From Roseobacter cerasinus (GTDB lineage Bacteria; Pseudomonadota; Alphaproteobacteria; Rhodobacterales; Rhodobacteraceae): a stretch of DNA of 64,000 nucleotides. Of this stretch, positions 55,775 to 64,000 are shown in pieces. A program made the position numbers and the translations under genes. Below the pieces are notes generated by a model. The model ran no database searches. It saw only the letters and a list, made by a program, of their open reading frames with translations, and was not told the origin of the DNA. Each line of letters opens with the position of its first letter. Position 1 is the first letter of the stretch. Location: contig NZ_BLIV01000011.1 of the NCBI RefSeq assembly GCF_009811755.1, positions 42,055 to 106,054 of the forward strand. The letters run 5' to 3'.

Positions 55775-56851
55775 TCAGGTTTCTGAAGATTTTGGCGCAG
55801 GCGGCGCCTCAGGAGCCGCTGCTTGTGTGACGCCGAACTGCACCGCGGCCTTGCGGCGCTGCGCGAGCCCCGCGATGCCGATGGCGACGAGCAGCGTCAC
55901 ACCGTTGAACATGGGCTCCACCCAGAAGGAGCCGCCAAATTGTTGAATGCCCGAAATGCCGACTGCCAGGATGATCACACCAATGATCGTGCCCCAGACG
56001 TTCACACGCCCCGGTTTGATGGTGGTCGATCCAAGGAAAGCGCCCACAAGCGCGGGCAGCAGGAACTCAAGTCCCACGCTGGCCTGCCCGATCCGCAGTT
56101 TCGAGGCCAGTAGCACGCCCGCCAGCGCCGACAGCGCGCCCGAGGCCATGAAAGCCAGCATGGTGTACCGCGCGACGGGAATGCCGTTCAGCGTGGCCGC
56201 CTTGGCGTTGGCGCCGATGGCATACATGTAGCGGCCCAACGGCAGGTATTCGAGCAGCAGCCACAGCAGGATCGCAAGCGCCAGCACGTAGTATGCTGTG
56301 ATCGGCAGCCCAAAGACAAAGGTCGTGCTGAGCTTGTAGAACCCCGGTTCTAGCTGCGCCACGACCTGCCGCCCGCCCGTGTGCCAGAGGGCCAGCGCAT
56401 AGATCACCGTACCGGTGCCCAGCGTCGCAATAAAGCTGTCAATCTTGGCAACTTCGACCAGCAACCCATTGAGAAAGCCGACAAAAGCCCCCGCGAAGAG
56501 GATCAGAATGCACGCAATCGGCCAGGGCACCCCCGCCACCTGCAGGCTGATCACCAGGATGTGCCAGAGCACGATGCCGTAGCCCACGGTCAGGTCAATC
56601 TTGCCCGTCACCATCGGGATCATCGCCGCCAGCGACAGGATCGCGATGATCGCCTTATCCGCCAGGATTGAGCGCAGGTTGAGCATCGTCGGGAAAGTAT
56701 CTGGCAAAAGCACGCTGAACAGCAGGATCAGCCCCACCGTCAGCATGACAAGGCCATAAACCGGGATCAGGCGCAGCAGCCGCGCAGCACCGGAAAGGCC
56801 CCGCAACTCCGCCTTGGTGGGTTCAAGTGCATTCGATTCAATGGACTGCAT
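55775..56851 (-). CDS. CUT2-type sugar ABC permease (RbsC-like)
   Basis: 358 aa, hydrophobic, with MVTGKIDLTVGYGIVLWHIL (DLSVG motif variant DLTVG) and PALVGAFLGSTTIKPGRVNV. N-terminal cytoplasmic tail of 25 residues, Ala/Pro-rich C-terminus. Starts 14 bases inside the ATPase gene, so the pair is coupled. Confidence 0.92.
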   Translation of the reverse strand: MQSIESNALEPTKAELRGLSGAARLLRLIPVYGLVMLTVGLILLFSVLLPDTFPTMLNLRSILADKAIIAILSLAAMIPMVTGKIDLTVGYGIVLWHILVISLQVAGVPWPIACILILFAGAFVGFLNGLLVEVAKIDSFIATLGTGTVIYALALWHTGGRQVVAQLEPGFYKLSTTFVFGLPITAYYVLALAILLWLLLEYLPLGRYMYAIGANAKAATLNGIPVARYTMLAFMASGALSALAGVLLASKLRIGQASVGLEFLLPALVGAFLGSTTIKPGRVNVWGTIIGVIILAVGISGIQQFGGSFWVEPMFNGVTLLVAIGIAGLAQRRKAAVQFGVTQAAAPEAPPAPKSSET

Positions 56852-58367
56852 GCGCGTGTTCCGTTTGGTTCGTGATATTGCCCGCCGATGCGGACTGAAT
56901 CAGTTGTTCGGTGTTCAGGCGATGATCGGACAGCTCGTCGACGATGCTGCCCTGGCTGAAGATCAGGGCGCGCGTGCAGACCGCTGCGACCTCTTCGAAA
57001 TCGGTGGAGACGACGATCACGCCAACCCCTTCACGCACGGCACGCTGGATCAGCGTATAGATCTCGGCCTTGGCGCCCACGTCGACGCCAGCCGTCGGGT
57101 CTTCGAGGATCAACAGCTTGCGGTTGGTGGCCAACCAGCGGCCCACGACAACTTTCTGCTGATTGCCCCCAGAGAGCGCCTCGACGTTCAATTCAGGATC
57201 ATTGGGCGACAGGTTCAACGCCGCGCCGATCTCAGCCGCTTTCGCCGCTTCGGATTTCACGGTTTGCGGCGCCCAGAACCCGCGCTTGAAGGCGGCGGGA
57301 TTGAGGAACGTATTCTCCCGGATCGAAAGCGAACCTGCGACCGATTCTTCCGTCCGGTCGCGGGCAACGAGTCCGATACCCGCCTCCATGGCCGCCTTGG
57401 GCGAGGACAGATCCGGCACGGCGCCATCGACCTGCACGTCGCCCACAAAAGGCTCAGACCCGAAGAGGGCCCGGGCCACGGCTTCGTGCCCTGCCCCACG
57501 CAGGCCGACAAGGCCCAGGATTTCCCCCTGAAACAGCTCCAGGTCAACCGGCCCCACGCCTTCGCAGGCCAGAGACGTGACTTCGGCCACACGCTTTCCG
57601 GGCAGCACATCCGGCTTGAGCACCGCGCGTGTCTTTCGACCCACGATCATGTGCACCAACTCTTCCGCCGTGGTGTGCTGCGTGTCACGCATACCCACCA
57701 TCTCACCATCGCGCAGCACCGCGACACGGTCGGAGATGCTGAACACCTCATCCAGGCGGTGAGACACATAGATCATGCCGACGCCGCGATCTTTCAGCGG
57801 TCGAATGGCCTTGAACAGCCCGTCGACCTCATCGGCGGGGAGCGACGCGGTCGGCTCGTCGAGAACCAGAAAGTCACTTTCCACAGCCAATGCGCGTGCG
57901 ATGGCCACAAGCGACTTTTCCGTCCGGGAGAGGTTCGACACCCGCGTCGTGGGATCAAACTCACAGCCCACGCGGTCCAGCGCCTCGCGGGCGAAGCGGT
58001 CAACACCGCGCCAGCTGACGAGGCCGGTCTTGCGGGCAAAGCCCAAGGACAGTGCCATGTTCTCGGCGACCGTCATCCATTCGATAAGACCAAGGTCCTG
58101 GTGAATGAAAGCCACGCGCTGCCGCTCGCCAAAGCTGCCCGGGGCGTGCTGATACGGCTCGCCATCGATGCGCACCTCGCCGCTGTCTGCGGTGTGGATG
58201 CCACCCAGTGTCTTGATCAAGGTGGATTTCCCGGCGCCGTTCTCGCCGAGCAACGCGACGATTTCGCCACGGGCCACGCGCAAGGAGACCTCCTTCAACG
58301 CGTAATTGCCGCCGAAATGCTTCGAAATGCGGTCAAATACCAGCCCGTCCAAAACGGCTTTCGACAC
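56838..58367 (-). CDS. Two-domain sugar ABC ATPase (RbsA-like)
   Basis: 509 aa, two fused ATPase domains. Domain 1: Walker A LLGENGAGKSTLIKTLGGIH, signature-like NLSRTEKSLVAIARA and Walker B FLVLDEPTASLP. Domain 2: degenerate P-loop (VGLRGAGHEAVAR), signature LSGGNQQKVVVGRWL and Walker B LLILEDPTAGVDVGAK, where the usual DE is reversed to ED. Both departures bear on which site hydrolyses ATP. First gene of the transporter run, 122 bases from the LacI-family gene. RBS: AGGGAGGAT. Confidence 0.92.
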   Translation of the reverse strand: MSKAVLDGLVFDRISKHFGGNYALKEVSLRVARGEIVALLGENGAGKSTLIKTLGGIHTADSGEVRIDGEPYQHAPGSFGERQRVAFIHQDLGLIEWMTVAENMALSLGFARKTGLVSWRGVDRFAREALDRVGCEFDPTTRVSNLSRTEKSLVAIARALAVESDFLVLDEPTASLPADEVDGLFKAIRPLKDRGVGMIYVSHRLDEVFSISDRVAVLRDGEMVGMRDTQHTTAEELVHMIVGRKTRAVLKPDVLPGKRVAEVTSLACEGVGPVDLELFQGEILGLVGLRGAGHEAVARALFGSEPFVGDVQVDGAVPDLSSPKAAMEAGIGLVARDRTEESVAGSLSIRENTFLNPAAFKRGFWAPQTVKSEAAKAAEIGAALNLSPNDPELNVEALSGGNQQKVVVGRWLATNRKLLILEDPTAGVDVGAKAEIYTLIQRAVREGVGVIVVSTDFEEVAAVCTRALIFSQGSIVDELSDHRLNTEQLIQSASAGNITNQTEHAHAVH

Positions 58368-58407
58368 CTAAAATCCTCCCTTAAACGATTCCGATCATTT
58401 CAGTTGA

Positions 58408-58419
58408 GTTACCGGTATC
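58408..58419. promoter_or_regulatory. Candidate LacI-family operator 1
   Basis: GTTACCGGTATC is a dyad with one mismatch around a central CG, the form of LacI-family sites such as GntR of E. coli (TGTTACCGGTAACA). It is 40 bases upstream of the rbsA-like start. Confidence 0.55.
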
Positions 58420-58463
58420 GTTTTCCTAAGCTGCTTCCAGACACGAGGTGGTGTCAATAGAAA

Positions 58464-58477
58464 AGTTACAGGTAACT
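58464..58477. promoter_or_regulatory. Candidate LacI-family operator 2
   Basis: AGTTACAGGTAACT has perfect AGTTAC/GTAACT arms, 57 bases centre-to-centre from operator 1. It lies just before the preferred regulator start at 58490, which argues against the longer reading from 58448. Confidence 0.55.
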
Positions 58478-58489
58478 CTGCGAGGATTT

Positions 58490-59503
58490 GTGAGCTCTCG
58501 AAAACGTGCGCGCGTCAAGCTGGCCGAAGTGGCAGAGGCCGCGGGGGTGTCCAAGATGACCGCCTCGCGCGTGCTGAACAATGGCAAGGGGTTCTCGGAA
58601 GAGACCCGCGACCGGGTCATGGCCGAGGTGCACCGGCTGGGCTACATGCATGACCGGATGGCGGTGGCTTTCTCGTCTCACAGCAGCTCGACCTTTGTGG
58701 GTGTCTCCATTCCCGATCTTGGAAACGAGGTCTTTGCCCAGGTCCTTGAAGGGATTGAGCGGCGCCTGAATTCATCGGGATATCAAGCGGTTCTCTGCGT
58801 CTCGCAATATGATACCGCCTCGGTCGACAGCTGGATCGAGCGGGTGCTGCAATGGCGCCCGGCCGGGCTGATCGTGACCGGGCGCAACCACTCCGAACAG
58901 GGGCGCAAACTGCTGCGCCAGGCGGATGTGCCCGTGGTCGAACTGTGGGATCTGAACACATCACCGCTCGACCTCAGCGTCGGCATCAATCACTATGACA
59001 GCGGCTATGCCATGGGCCGGTTCATGGTCGAGCGGGGCCATCGCACAATGGCCTATATCGGCACGCATCACGATACCGCGCATTCGGCCAAAAGCCGGTT
59101 TCAGGGCTGGCAATCGGCTATTCAGGATGGCGGTGGCACGGTCGAGGACACTTATGTTCTCAAGGACACGCCCGGATTCTATGGTGGATATTATGCCACG
59201 GAGCAGATGCTGAGCCGCACCGCTGACCTCGATGCGATCTATTATCAGAACGACAATATGGCGGCGGGAGGGTTGATGTTCGCGCAGTCTCGCGGGCTGA
59301 GTGTGCCGGGGGATCTGGGCATCGCGGGCTGGGGGGATCTGCCGATTTCGGCCATCCTGCCGCAGCGGTTGACCACGATGCATGTGGCGCACCTCAAGCT
59401 GGGGCAGAAGGCCGCCGATTCAATCTTGGCGGCAATCAAGGGCAAACCTGTCGAGGAGGTCACGTCCATCGACTTCCGGTTTGTGCCGGGTGAGACCATT
59501 TGA
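58490..59503 (+). CDS. LacI-family transcriptional regulator
   Basis: 337 aa from GTG 58490, 3 bases after GAGGA; a GTG at 58448 is in frame but would place operator 2 inside the gene. N-terminal HTH with KLAEVAEAAGVSKMTASRVL and hinge helix, then the sugar-binding-protein-like core with VGVSIPDLGNEVFAQVLEGI and GWGDLPISAILP. Divergent from both importers, so probably a repressor of the transporter genes responding to the transported sugar. Confidence 0.9.
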   Translation: MSSRKRARVKLAEVAEAAGVSKMTASRVLNNGKGFSEETRDRVMAEVHRLGYMHDRMAVAFSSHSSSTFVGVSIPDLGNEVFAQVLEGIERRLNSSGYQAVLCVSQYDTASVDSWIERVLQWRPAGLIVTGRNHSEQGRKLLRQADVPVVELWDLNTSPLDLSVGINHYDSGYAMGRFMVERGHRTMAYIGTHHDTAHSAKSRFQGWQSAIQDGGGTVEDTYVLKDTPGFYGGYYATEQMLSRTADLDAIYYQNDNMAAGGLMFAQSRGLSVPGDLGIAGWGDLPISAILPQRLTTMHVAHLKLGQKAADSILAAIKGKPVEEVTSIDFRFVPGETI

Positions 59504-60001
59504 TCTGTCGCCCGGCTGTCGTGGATCGGCAGACCACCACCCGCGCAAGCCTCCGGTGTATTTCCCCCTTAAAATTGGGCCGCTACATTGGCCGCGAGAG
59601 GGGGAATTGGCATGGCGAGGAAGCGAGCGTAAATCTAAAATCGAAGGCCCGCTATCTCCGCAAACCGCGAGTCTGATCAGCTTCAGATGATTCGCTTGCA
59701 GTGAATGGCGGCCATGCGGGCGGCGACGCAGCATCCGGATCTTCTGTTGGATGTCTCCTGTGGGTCGCAAGACACAAACGGTTCCCGGCGTTTACACCTA
59801 GCGCGCAGCGACTCGTTAGTCCGCAATTGTTTGATGGGCCAAGGGCGCGCGCATCTTCTGGTTTCTGGTTATGGATCGCATAGTTCTGACGCGTCTTTAT
59901 CGCACAAAAACCGGCGCTCAGTTCGTTGTCCAGACATTTACCTGTCACATTGGCGCGTTAGCCTTCTTAAAATTATTAAATTCAATGAACAGAGGTCATC
60001 T
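59504..60001. other. Gene-poor gap before the iron/phosphonate-type importer
   Basis: No convincing gene in about 500 bases. A stretch near 59555-59640 (TGTATTTCCCCCTTAAAATT, then an ATG with MARKRA and a stop) has the look of an IS end with a truncated transposase start, but is too short to classify. The AT-rich 59960-59990 probably carries the promoter of the next operon; ATG 60002 is preceded by AGAGG. Confidence 0.35.
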
Positions 60002-60982
60002 ATGTTTAGACGCTTCTTTGCTGCTGCAGCTGCGACCGCCTTCACAACCGCTGCTTTCGCTGCCGATGTCTCGGGGAAACTGGTCCTGTACACGTCTCAG
60101 CCAAACGCCGACGCACAACAGACGGTCGACGCGTTCAAAGCCAAATATCCTGATGTAGAGGTCGAGTGGATCAGAGATGGGACCACAAAGGTTATGGCAA
60201 AGCTGCGAGCCGAATTTGAGGCCGACGCGCCGCAGCCTGATGTTCTTCTGATCGCGGATATGGTCACCATGGAAGGGCTTGAGGCCGAAGGTCGGCTGAT
60301 GCCACATCCAGATGCCGACGTTTCCGCGTATGCTTCAGCTCTGATGGACGCCGAGAAGCACTATTTCTCGACCAAGCTGATCACAACCGGCATCGTCTAC
60401 AACACATCTGCCCCGATGGTGCCGACGTCTTATGCGGATCTTCTTGGCGAAGACGCGAAGGACAAGCTGGCCATGCCATCGCCGCTGACCTCGGGCGCTG
60501 CGACCATTCACATGTCAGCCATCACCTCGCATCCCGATCTGGGCTGGGAGTTCTACGAAGGGCTGGCAGCGCAGGGCGCCAATCCCCAGGGTGGCAACGG
60601 CGGCACGTATAAAGCGATTGCCGGGGGTGAAAAACTCTACGGGTTTGTGGTCGACTTCTTGCCGATCCGGAACAAACTGGAGGGTGCACCGGTCGAGTTC
60701 GTGTTCCCAGAGGAAGGCGTATCTGCCGTGACCGAGCCAGTTGCGATCCTGTCGACCGCACAGAATCCGACCGCAGCAAAGGCTTTCGTGGATTTCCTCA
60801 TCTCACCTGAAGGCCAACAATTGGCCTCGGATATGGGGTATCTTCCTGCACATCCCGAGATCGCACCGCCCCACGGTTTCCCCGCGTTGAGCGATATCAA
60901 GCTCCTTGATTTTGATCCGGCGGCGGCCCTTGCCAACGATCAGGACAACAAAGCGCGCTTCATCAATATTTTTGGCGGCTGA
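60002..60982 (+). CDS. ABC solute-binding protein, Fe(III)/aminoethylphosphonate type
   Basis: 326 aa with signal peptide (MFRRFFAAAAATAFTTAAFA). Family 1 binding protein: LVLYTSQPNADAQQTVDAFK near residue 28, DVLLIADMVTMEGLEAEGRL, the ITTGIVYNTSA strand, and the C-terminal FLISPEGQQLASDMGYLPAH. FbpA/AfuA and PhnS-like proteins share this plan. The Tyr pair that binds Fe(III) in FbpA is not evident in the stretch I would expect, so iron is not certain. Its TGA overlaps the permease ATG (TGATG). Confidence 0.82.
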   Translation: MFRRFFAAAAATAFTTAAFAADVSGKLVLYTSQPNADAQQTVDAFKAKYPDVEVEWIRDGTTKVMAKLRAEFEADAPQPDVLLIADMVTMEGLEAEGRLMPHPDADVSAYASALMDAEKHYFSTKLITTGIVYNTSAPMVPTSYADLLGEDAKDKLAMPSPLTSGAATIHMSAITSHPDLGWEFYEGLAAQGANPQGGNGGTYKAIAGGEKLYGFVVDFLPIRNKLEGAPVEFVFPEEGVSAVTEPVAILSTAQNPTAAKAFVDFLISPEGQQLASDMGYLPAHPEIAPPHGFPALSDIKLLDFDPAAALANDQDNKARFINIFGG

Positions 60983-62673
60983 TGTTGAAACGATGTTTGG
61001 GCGGCGAGGGGGTCACCTTCGCCGCCCTTATTTTGATCTGTGCCGCGCTTTTTGTCCTTCCGCTGGGGTTGCTGGCCTGTGTCGCCATTGGCGAAGGATT
61101 GGAGGCGTTTCTTTCGGCGCTTGATGGCCGATCTGTGCCGCGTGCCATCTGGAACTCATTTGAAAGCTCGGTCCTTTCCGCATTTATCGCTCTTGTTGGA
61201 GGAACCGCGACCGCGCTGGTCCTCGGGTTAACCGATGTCAGGATGAAGGGCCCTGTGACCTTTCTTTTACTGATACCGATGATGGTGCCGCCGCATGTGA
61301 CGGCCATCGCCTGGGTGCAGGCGCTCGGCCCGTCATCAGCTCTGCTGCAAGCAATCGGCTTAGCGCCGGAAATCGGCTCGACGCACCCCCTGTATTCGCG
61401 CGAAGGCGTGATCATCCTTCTTGGCATACAACACGCACCGCTTGTTTTTCTGGTCGTCTTGGCCGCGCTGCGCAGTTTGCCCCGGGAGATGTCGGACGCC
61501 GCCCGGGTCGCGGGAGCCAAACCGGCGCGGCTTCTGATGCGGATCATTTTGCCGCTTCTCGCGCCGACGCTCATTGCTGGCTATGCCCTTGCCTTCGTTT
61601 CGGCACTGGGGAACTTCGGCATCCCGGCATTGTTGGGTATTCCCGCGCGGTATACGACGCTACCGGTTCTGATCTGGCAGCGGCTCGCGAGCTTTGGCCC
61701 GACGGTTCTCACCGACATGGCCGTAATTGCCGGCCTGGTTGCCGTCATCGCCGTTGCGGCAGTGGTGTTTCAAATGTGGCTCGCCTCGCGACGGCGAAAC
61801 GCGCTGATCGGGCCGCCTCAACCGCCTCTTGATATTCGGCTTGGCCGGATCCGGCCAGTTGTCGAGACAGGATTGGCGCTGGCGATCATGGCAACGCTGA
61901 TGTTGCCGGTCACCGCGCTGTTTGCGACCGCCCTTGTTCCGACTTATGGCGTGCCTCTGACTTTCGAGACGGTGACGTTCGCGAACTTTGCCGAGATCCT
62001 GTTCCGGCAGTCCGTGACAGCGCGGGCGTTTATGAACTCAACAATCGTCGCCGCGGTCGCTGCCGGTATCCTTGCTATCTTTGCCATTTTTGTTGCGCGC
62101 TACGCAGCAGCGCAGAACAGAGCCGTCAGGCGCGTTGGCACGTTGATGACGGCGCTGGCTGAAATGACCTATGCAATTCCGGGCCTTGTAATCTCGGTTG
62201 CGTTCATTCTCGCCTTTATCAGGCCGTTGCCGCTGGTCGACGTGTCGATCTACAATACTTTGACAATCATTCTGCTCGCCTATCTTTGCGCCTTTTTCTC
62301 AATCGCGCTAAAGCCGGTGACGGCGGCGACCCTGCAACTCGACCAAAGCCTTGACGAAGCCGCCCGAGTTTCGGGCGCCGGGTTCTATCGCCGGATGACG
62401 CACATTACCATCCCGCTTATTGCACCGGCTGCGGCATCCGGGGGCATTCTGGTTTTCCTGACAGCTTACAATGAGGTCACCGTATCCGCGCTTTTGTGGT
62501 CCAGCGGAAACGAGACCATCGGCACGACCATTTTCAACTATGAGGACGGCGGATACACCACGCTGGCGTCTGCCATGGCGGCCGTTACGATCATCGCCAC
62601 GATCCTGCTGATGGCCTTGCTGGACTGGGCAGGGCGGCGCGCTCCGCCGGGTGTCGTGCCCTGGCGCCTTTAG
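60982..62673 (+). CDS. Fused two-module ABC permease (FbpB/PhnV-like)
   Basis: 563 aa with two BPD_transp_1 halves of about 270 residues, as in FbpB-type proteins. EAA motifs: MSDAARVAGAKPARLLMRII in the first half and LDEAARVSGAGFYRRMTHIT in the second. Twelve hydrophobic segments expected. It ends in TAG that overlaps by 3 bases the stop of the ATPase gene on the other strand. Confidence 0.9.
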   Translation: MLKRCLGGEGVTFAALILICAALFVLPLGLLACVAIGEGLEAFLSALDGRSVPRAIWNSFESSVLSAFIALVGGTATALVLGLTDVRMKGPVTFLLLIPMMVPPHVTAIAWVQALGPSSALLQAIGLAPEIGSTHPLYSREGVIILLGIQHAPLVFLVVLAALRSLPREMSDAARVAGAKPARLLMRIILPLLAPTLIAGYALAFVSALGNFGIPALLGIPARYTTLPVLIWQRLASFGPTVLTDMAVIAGLVAVIAVAAVVFQMWLASRRRNALIGPPQPPLDIRLGRIRPVVETGLALAIMATLMLPVTALFATALVPTYGVPLTFETVTFANFAEILFRQSVTARAFMNSTIVAAVAAGILAIFAIFVARYAAAQNRAVRRVGTLMTALAEMTYAIPGLVISVAFILAFIRPLPLVDVSIYNTLTIILLAYLCAFFSIALKPVTAATLQLDQSLDEAARVSGAGFYRRMTHITIPLIAPAAASGGILVFLTAYNEVTVSALLWSSGNETIGTTIFNYEDGGYTTLASAMAAVTIIATILLMALLDWAGRRAPPGVVPWRL

Positions 62674-63680
62674 TCGGGAAGCCCCCACCCACCCGTGAAG
62701 CGCAACGCAACATGGTCTCCAGCGTGTGCCGGGTGAGCGAGGTTCAGCTGAACCGACGCATCCACGCCGTCTATCAACGCCTCCGCCTCCCAAAAACCGC
62801 CACGATAATGTGCGGTCGAGATTTTCGCCGGTATTCCGTCGTCGGCTATGGAAACCCGCTCCGGGCGGATGAAAACGCGGCCGCTGGCCGGCCCTGAAAC
62901 AGGAAAAATCTGCCCTTGGAAAGACGCTTCGGAGCCGCGAATGTCCGCCTCGAAAACCGTGCCTCTGCCGATAAATCGCGCGACTTTTTCGGTCGCGGGG
63001 CGATCATATATGTCTTGGGGTGTGCCGAGTTGTAGAAATCGGCCCTGATCCATCACAGCCATGACATCTGCAAGCGCCATCGCTTCGCGTTGATCATGCG
63101 TGATGTAGAGCGTCGTCACTTCTGAGCGATCGTGGAAGGCTCGAAGCTCACCCTCCATGGTTCCGCGCAAATGCGGGTCGAGGTTGGCTAGAGGTTCATC
63201 CATCAAGATCGTTCGCGCATCGCTCGCGAGGCACCGCGCCAGCGCCACCCGTTGACGCTGTCCGCCCGACAATGCCTCGGGTCTACGGCCAGCAAGTTCG
63301 GTCAGTGCAACCCGTTCAAGATGTTCGGCCGTGCGCTCGGCGGCGTGGGTTGCCGAGACCCCCTGCGCCTCGTATGGGAATGCAACGTTTTTGGCGACGC
63401 TCATATGTGGCCAAAGGGCGTAGGATTGAAAGACAACGCCAACCTTTCTGTCTTCGGGGGGGACATTCACACCTGTCCCAAAGACCTCGCGATCCGAAAG
63501 GTCGATCCGGCCCGTATCAGGCGTTTCCAGTCCGGCAATCAGTCGCAAGAGCGTGCTTTTTCCACAGCCGGATGCGCCGACAACGCAAAAAAACGCATTT
63601 TTAGGCACTTCAAACGTCAGGTCGTTGATGGCCCTATGGTTTGAGAATGTCTTGCTCAATTCAGCGATGCGTATGCTCAT
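62670..63680 (-). CDS. ABC ATP-binding protein, Fe(III)/phosphonate/polyamine type (FbpC/PotA-like)
   Basis: 336 aa from ATG 63678-63680 (MSIRIAELSKTFSN); a longer start at 63722 is possible, both with poor ribosome sites. Walker A VVGASGCGKSTLLRLIAGLE, signature EALSGGQRQRVALARCLASD, Walker B ILMDEPLANLDP, switch His in YITHDQREAM, then a C-terminal TOBE domain (from about 250). It is the only ATPase near the binding protein and permease, yet it is inverted relative to them. Confidence 0.9.
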   Translation of the reverse strand: MSIRIAELSKTFSNHRAINDLTFEVPKNAFFCVVGASGCGKSTLLRLIAGLETPDTGRIDLSDREVFGTGVNVPPEDRKVGVVFQSYALWPHMSVAKNVAFPYEAQGVSATHAAERTAEHLERVALTELAGRRPEALSGGQRQRVALARCLASDARTILMDEPLANLDPHLRGTMEGELRAFHDRSEVTTLYITHDQREAMALADVMAVMDQGRFLQLGTPQDIYDRPATEKVARFIGRGTVFEADIRGSEASFQGQIFPVSGPASGRVFIRPERVSIADDGIPAKISTAHYRGGFWEAEALIDGVDASVQLNLAHPAHAGDHVALRFTGGWGLPD

Positions 63681-63947
63681 TCCGATTTCACCCTTGGGTT
63701 CATCTACTTCGGTACTTTGCATTCCATCGTTAGCAGCCTCGAAGCTGGCGTGAAGCGTTCTTTTCGTTGGCAGCGTTTGCAAATCGCGATTGCCTGGCTG
63801 ACTATTGCGGCAAGAAGAAGGAAGGCCTTCAATGCGGGCTGCGCCCGCAGAAATCGAACGACAGACCGCAGGTCCGCTAATGGGATGTACCGGCTGCTTC
63901 ACCCAGCACGGTAGGCTCTGCCTATTTCTGCAAACTGGAGAAGTAGC

Positions 63948-64000
63948 ATGGCGAAGACAGATTTTGATGAACTGATGTCGATTGGTATCGATATTGGCAA
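63948..64000 (+). mobile_element. Start of an IS110-family transposase (partial)
   Basis: ATG 63948, after CTGGAG, begins MAKTDFDELMSIGIDIG and runs off the window. SIGIDIG is the opening of the DEDD/RuvC-like domain of IS110-family transposases (usually IGxDIGK). The 267 bases before it (63681-63947) hold the IS left end and whatever remains of the ATPase promoter; no inverted repeat is expected for this family. The transposase call is from 17 residues only. Confidence 0.65.

Overview
The window looks like a chromosome segment of an aerobic marine alphaproteobacterium of the Rhodobacteraceae (Roseobacter group). The evidence is high-GC coding, a full-length DddP-type DMSP lyase with all its metal ligands, the ccmABCDG (helABCDX) block behind yajC-secD-secF, and many tightly overlapping ATGA gene junctions. 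I cannot name a genus or species. Apart from an IS110-type transposase entering at the right edge, I see no intact mobile element, no rRNA and no CRISPR array. One tRNA (Glu, anticodon TTC) is present.

Layout. 1-3184: end of a solute-binding protein gene and four genes of a nickel/peptide-type ABC importer, followed by a frameshifted DMT-exporter remnant (3181-3371). 3759-9868: a Hint-like protein lacking the catalytic Cys, NAD(P)HX repair enzyme NnrDE, glnB-glnA followed by a run of four hairpins, an alpha/beta hydrolase and a small glyoxalase-superfamily protein. 9883-16287: HODM-alpha-like haem protein, DddP, a MuiA-type DUF4139 protein, a class D beta-lactamase and a hydrolase-OsmC fusion. 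16398-25373: bioY, DUF6314, purB, two small secreted proteins sharing a Cys motif, a solitary fliG, DUF1223, acnA and a DfsB-like protein. 25374-32243 (minus strand): yajC-secD-secF-TSUP-Mth938-ccmA-ccmB-ccmC-ccmD-ccmG, from the Sec accessory complex into cytochrome c maturation. 32455-42787: trypsin-like protease, serS, a soluble reductive-dehalogenase-like Fe-S protein, TetR regulator, lipoprotein, hom-glpX-recJ, tRNA-Glu and an MFS transporter.

42864-51202 (minus strand) is one catabolic operon: TctCBA tripartite carboxylate transporter, an enolase-superfamily acid-sugar dehydratase, a DHDPS-family enzyme, a GntR/FCD regulator, a PdxA-family dehydrogenase and an alpha-ketoglutaric-semialdehyde-type aldehyde dehydrogenase. 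It reads as uptake plus non-phosphorylative breakdown of an aldonic/uronic-type acid. The PdxA member has no partner kinase in the window. 51461-58367 (minus strand) carries two complete CUT2-type sugar importers in tandem; the distal one uses a LuxP-like (AI-2 receptor family) binding protein. A divergent LacI-family regulator (58490-59503) and two dyads in the intergenic gap probably control them. 60002-63680 holds a ferric-iron/aminoethylphosphonate-type ABC importer whose ATPase gene is inverted and convergent with the permease. It lies between a gene-poor stretch and an IS110-type transposase.

For the undescribed-system question, the observations most worth testing are the LuxP-like receptor embedded in an ABC importer, the kinase-less PdxA acid-sugar operon, the soluble RdhA-like protein, the subunit-less HODM-alpha-like protein beside dddP, and the four-hairpin run after glnA. 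Function calls rest on motif recognition and remembered family sequences; no search was run.
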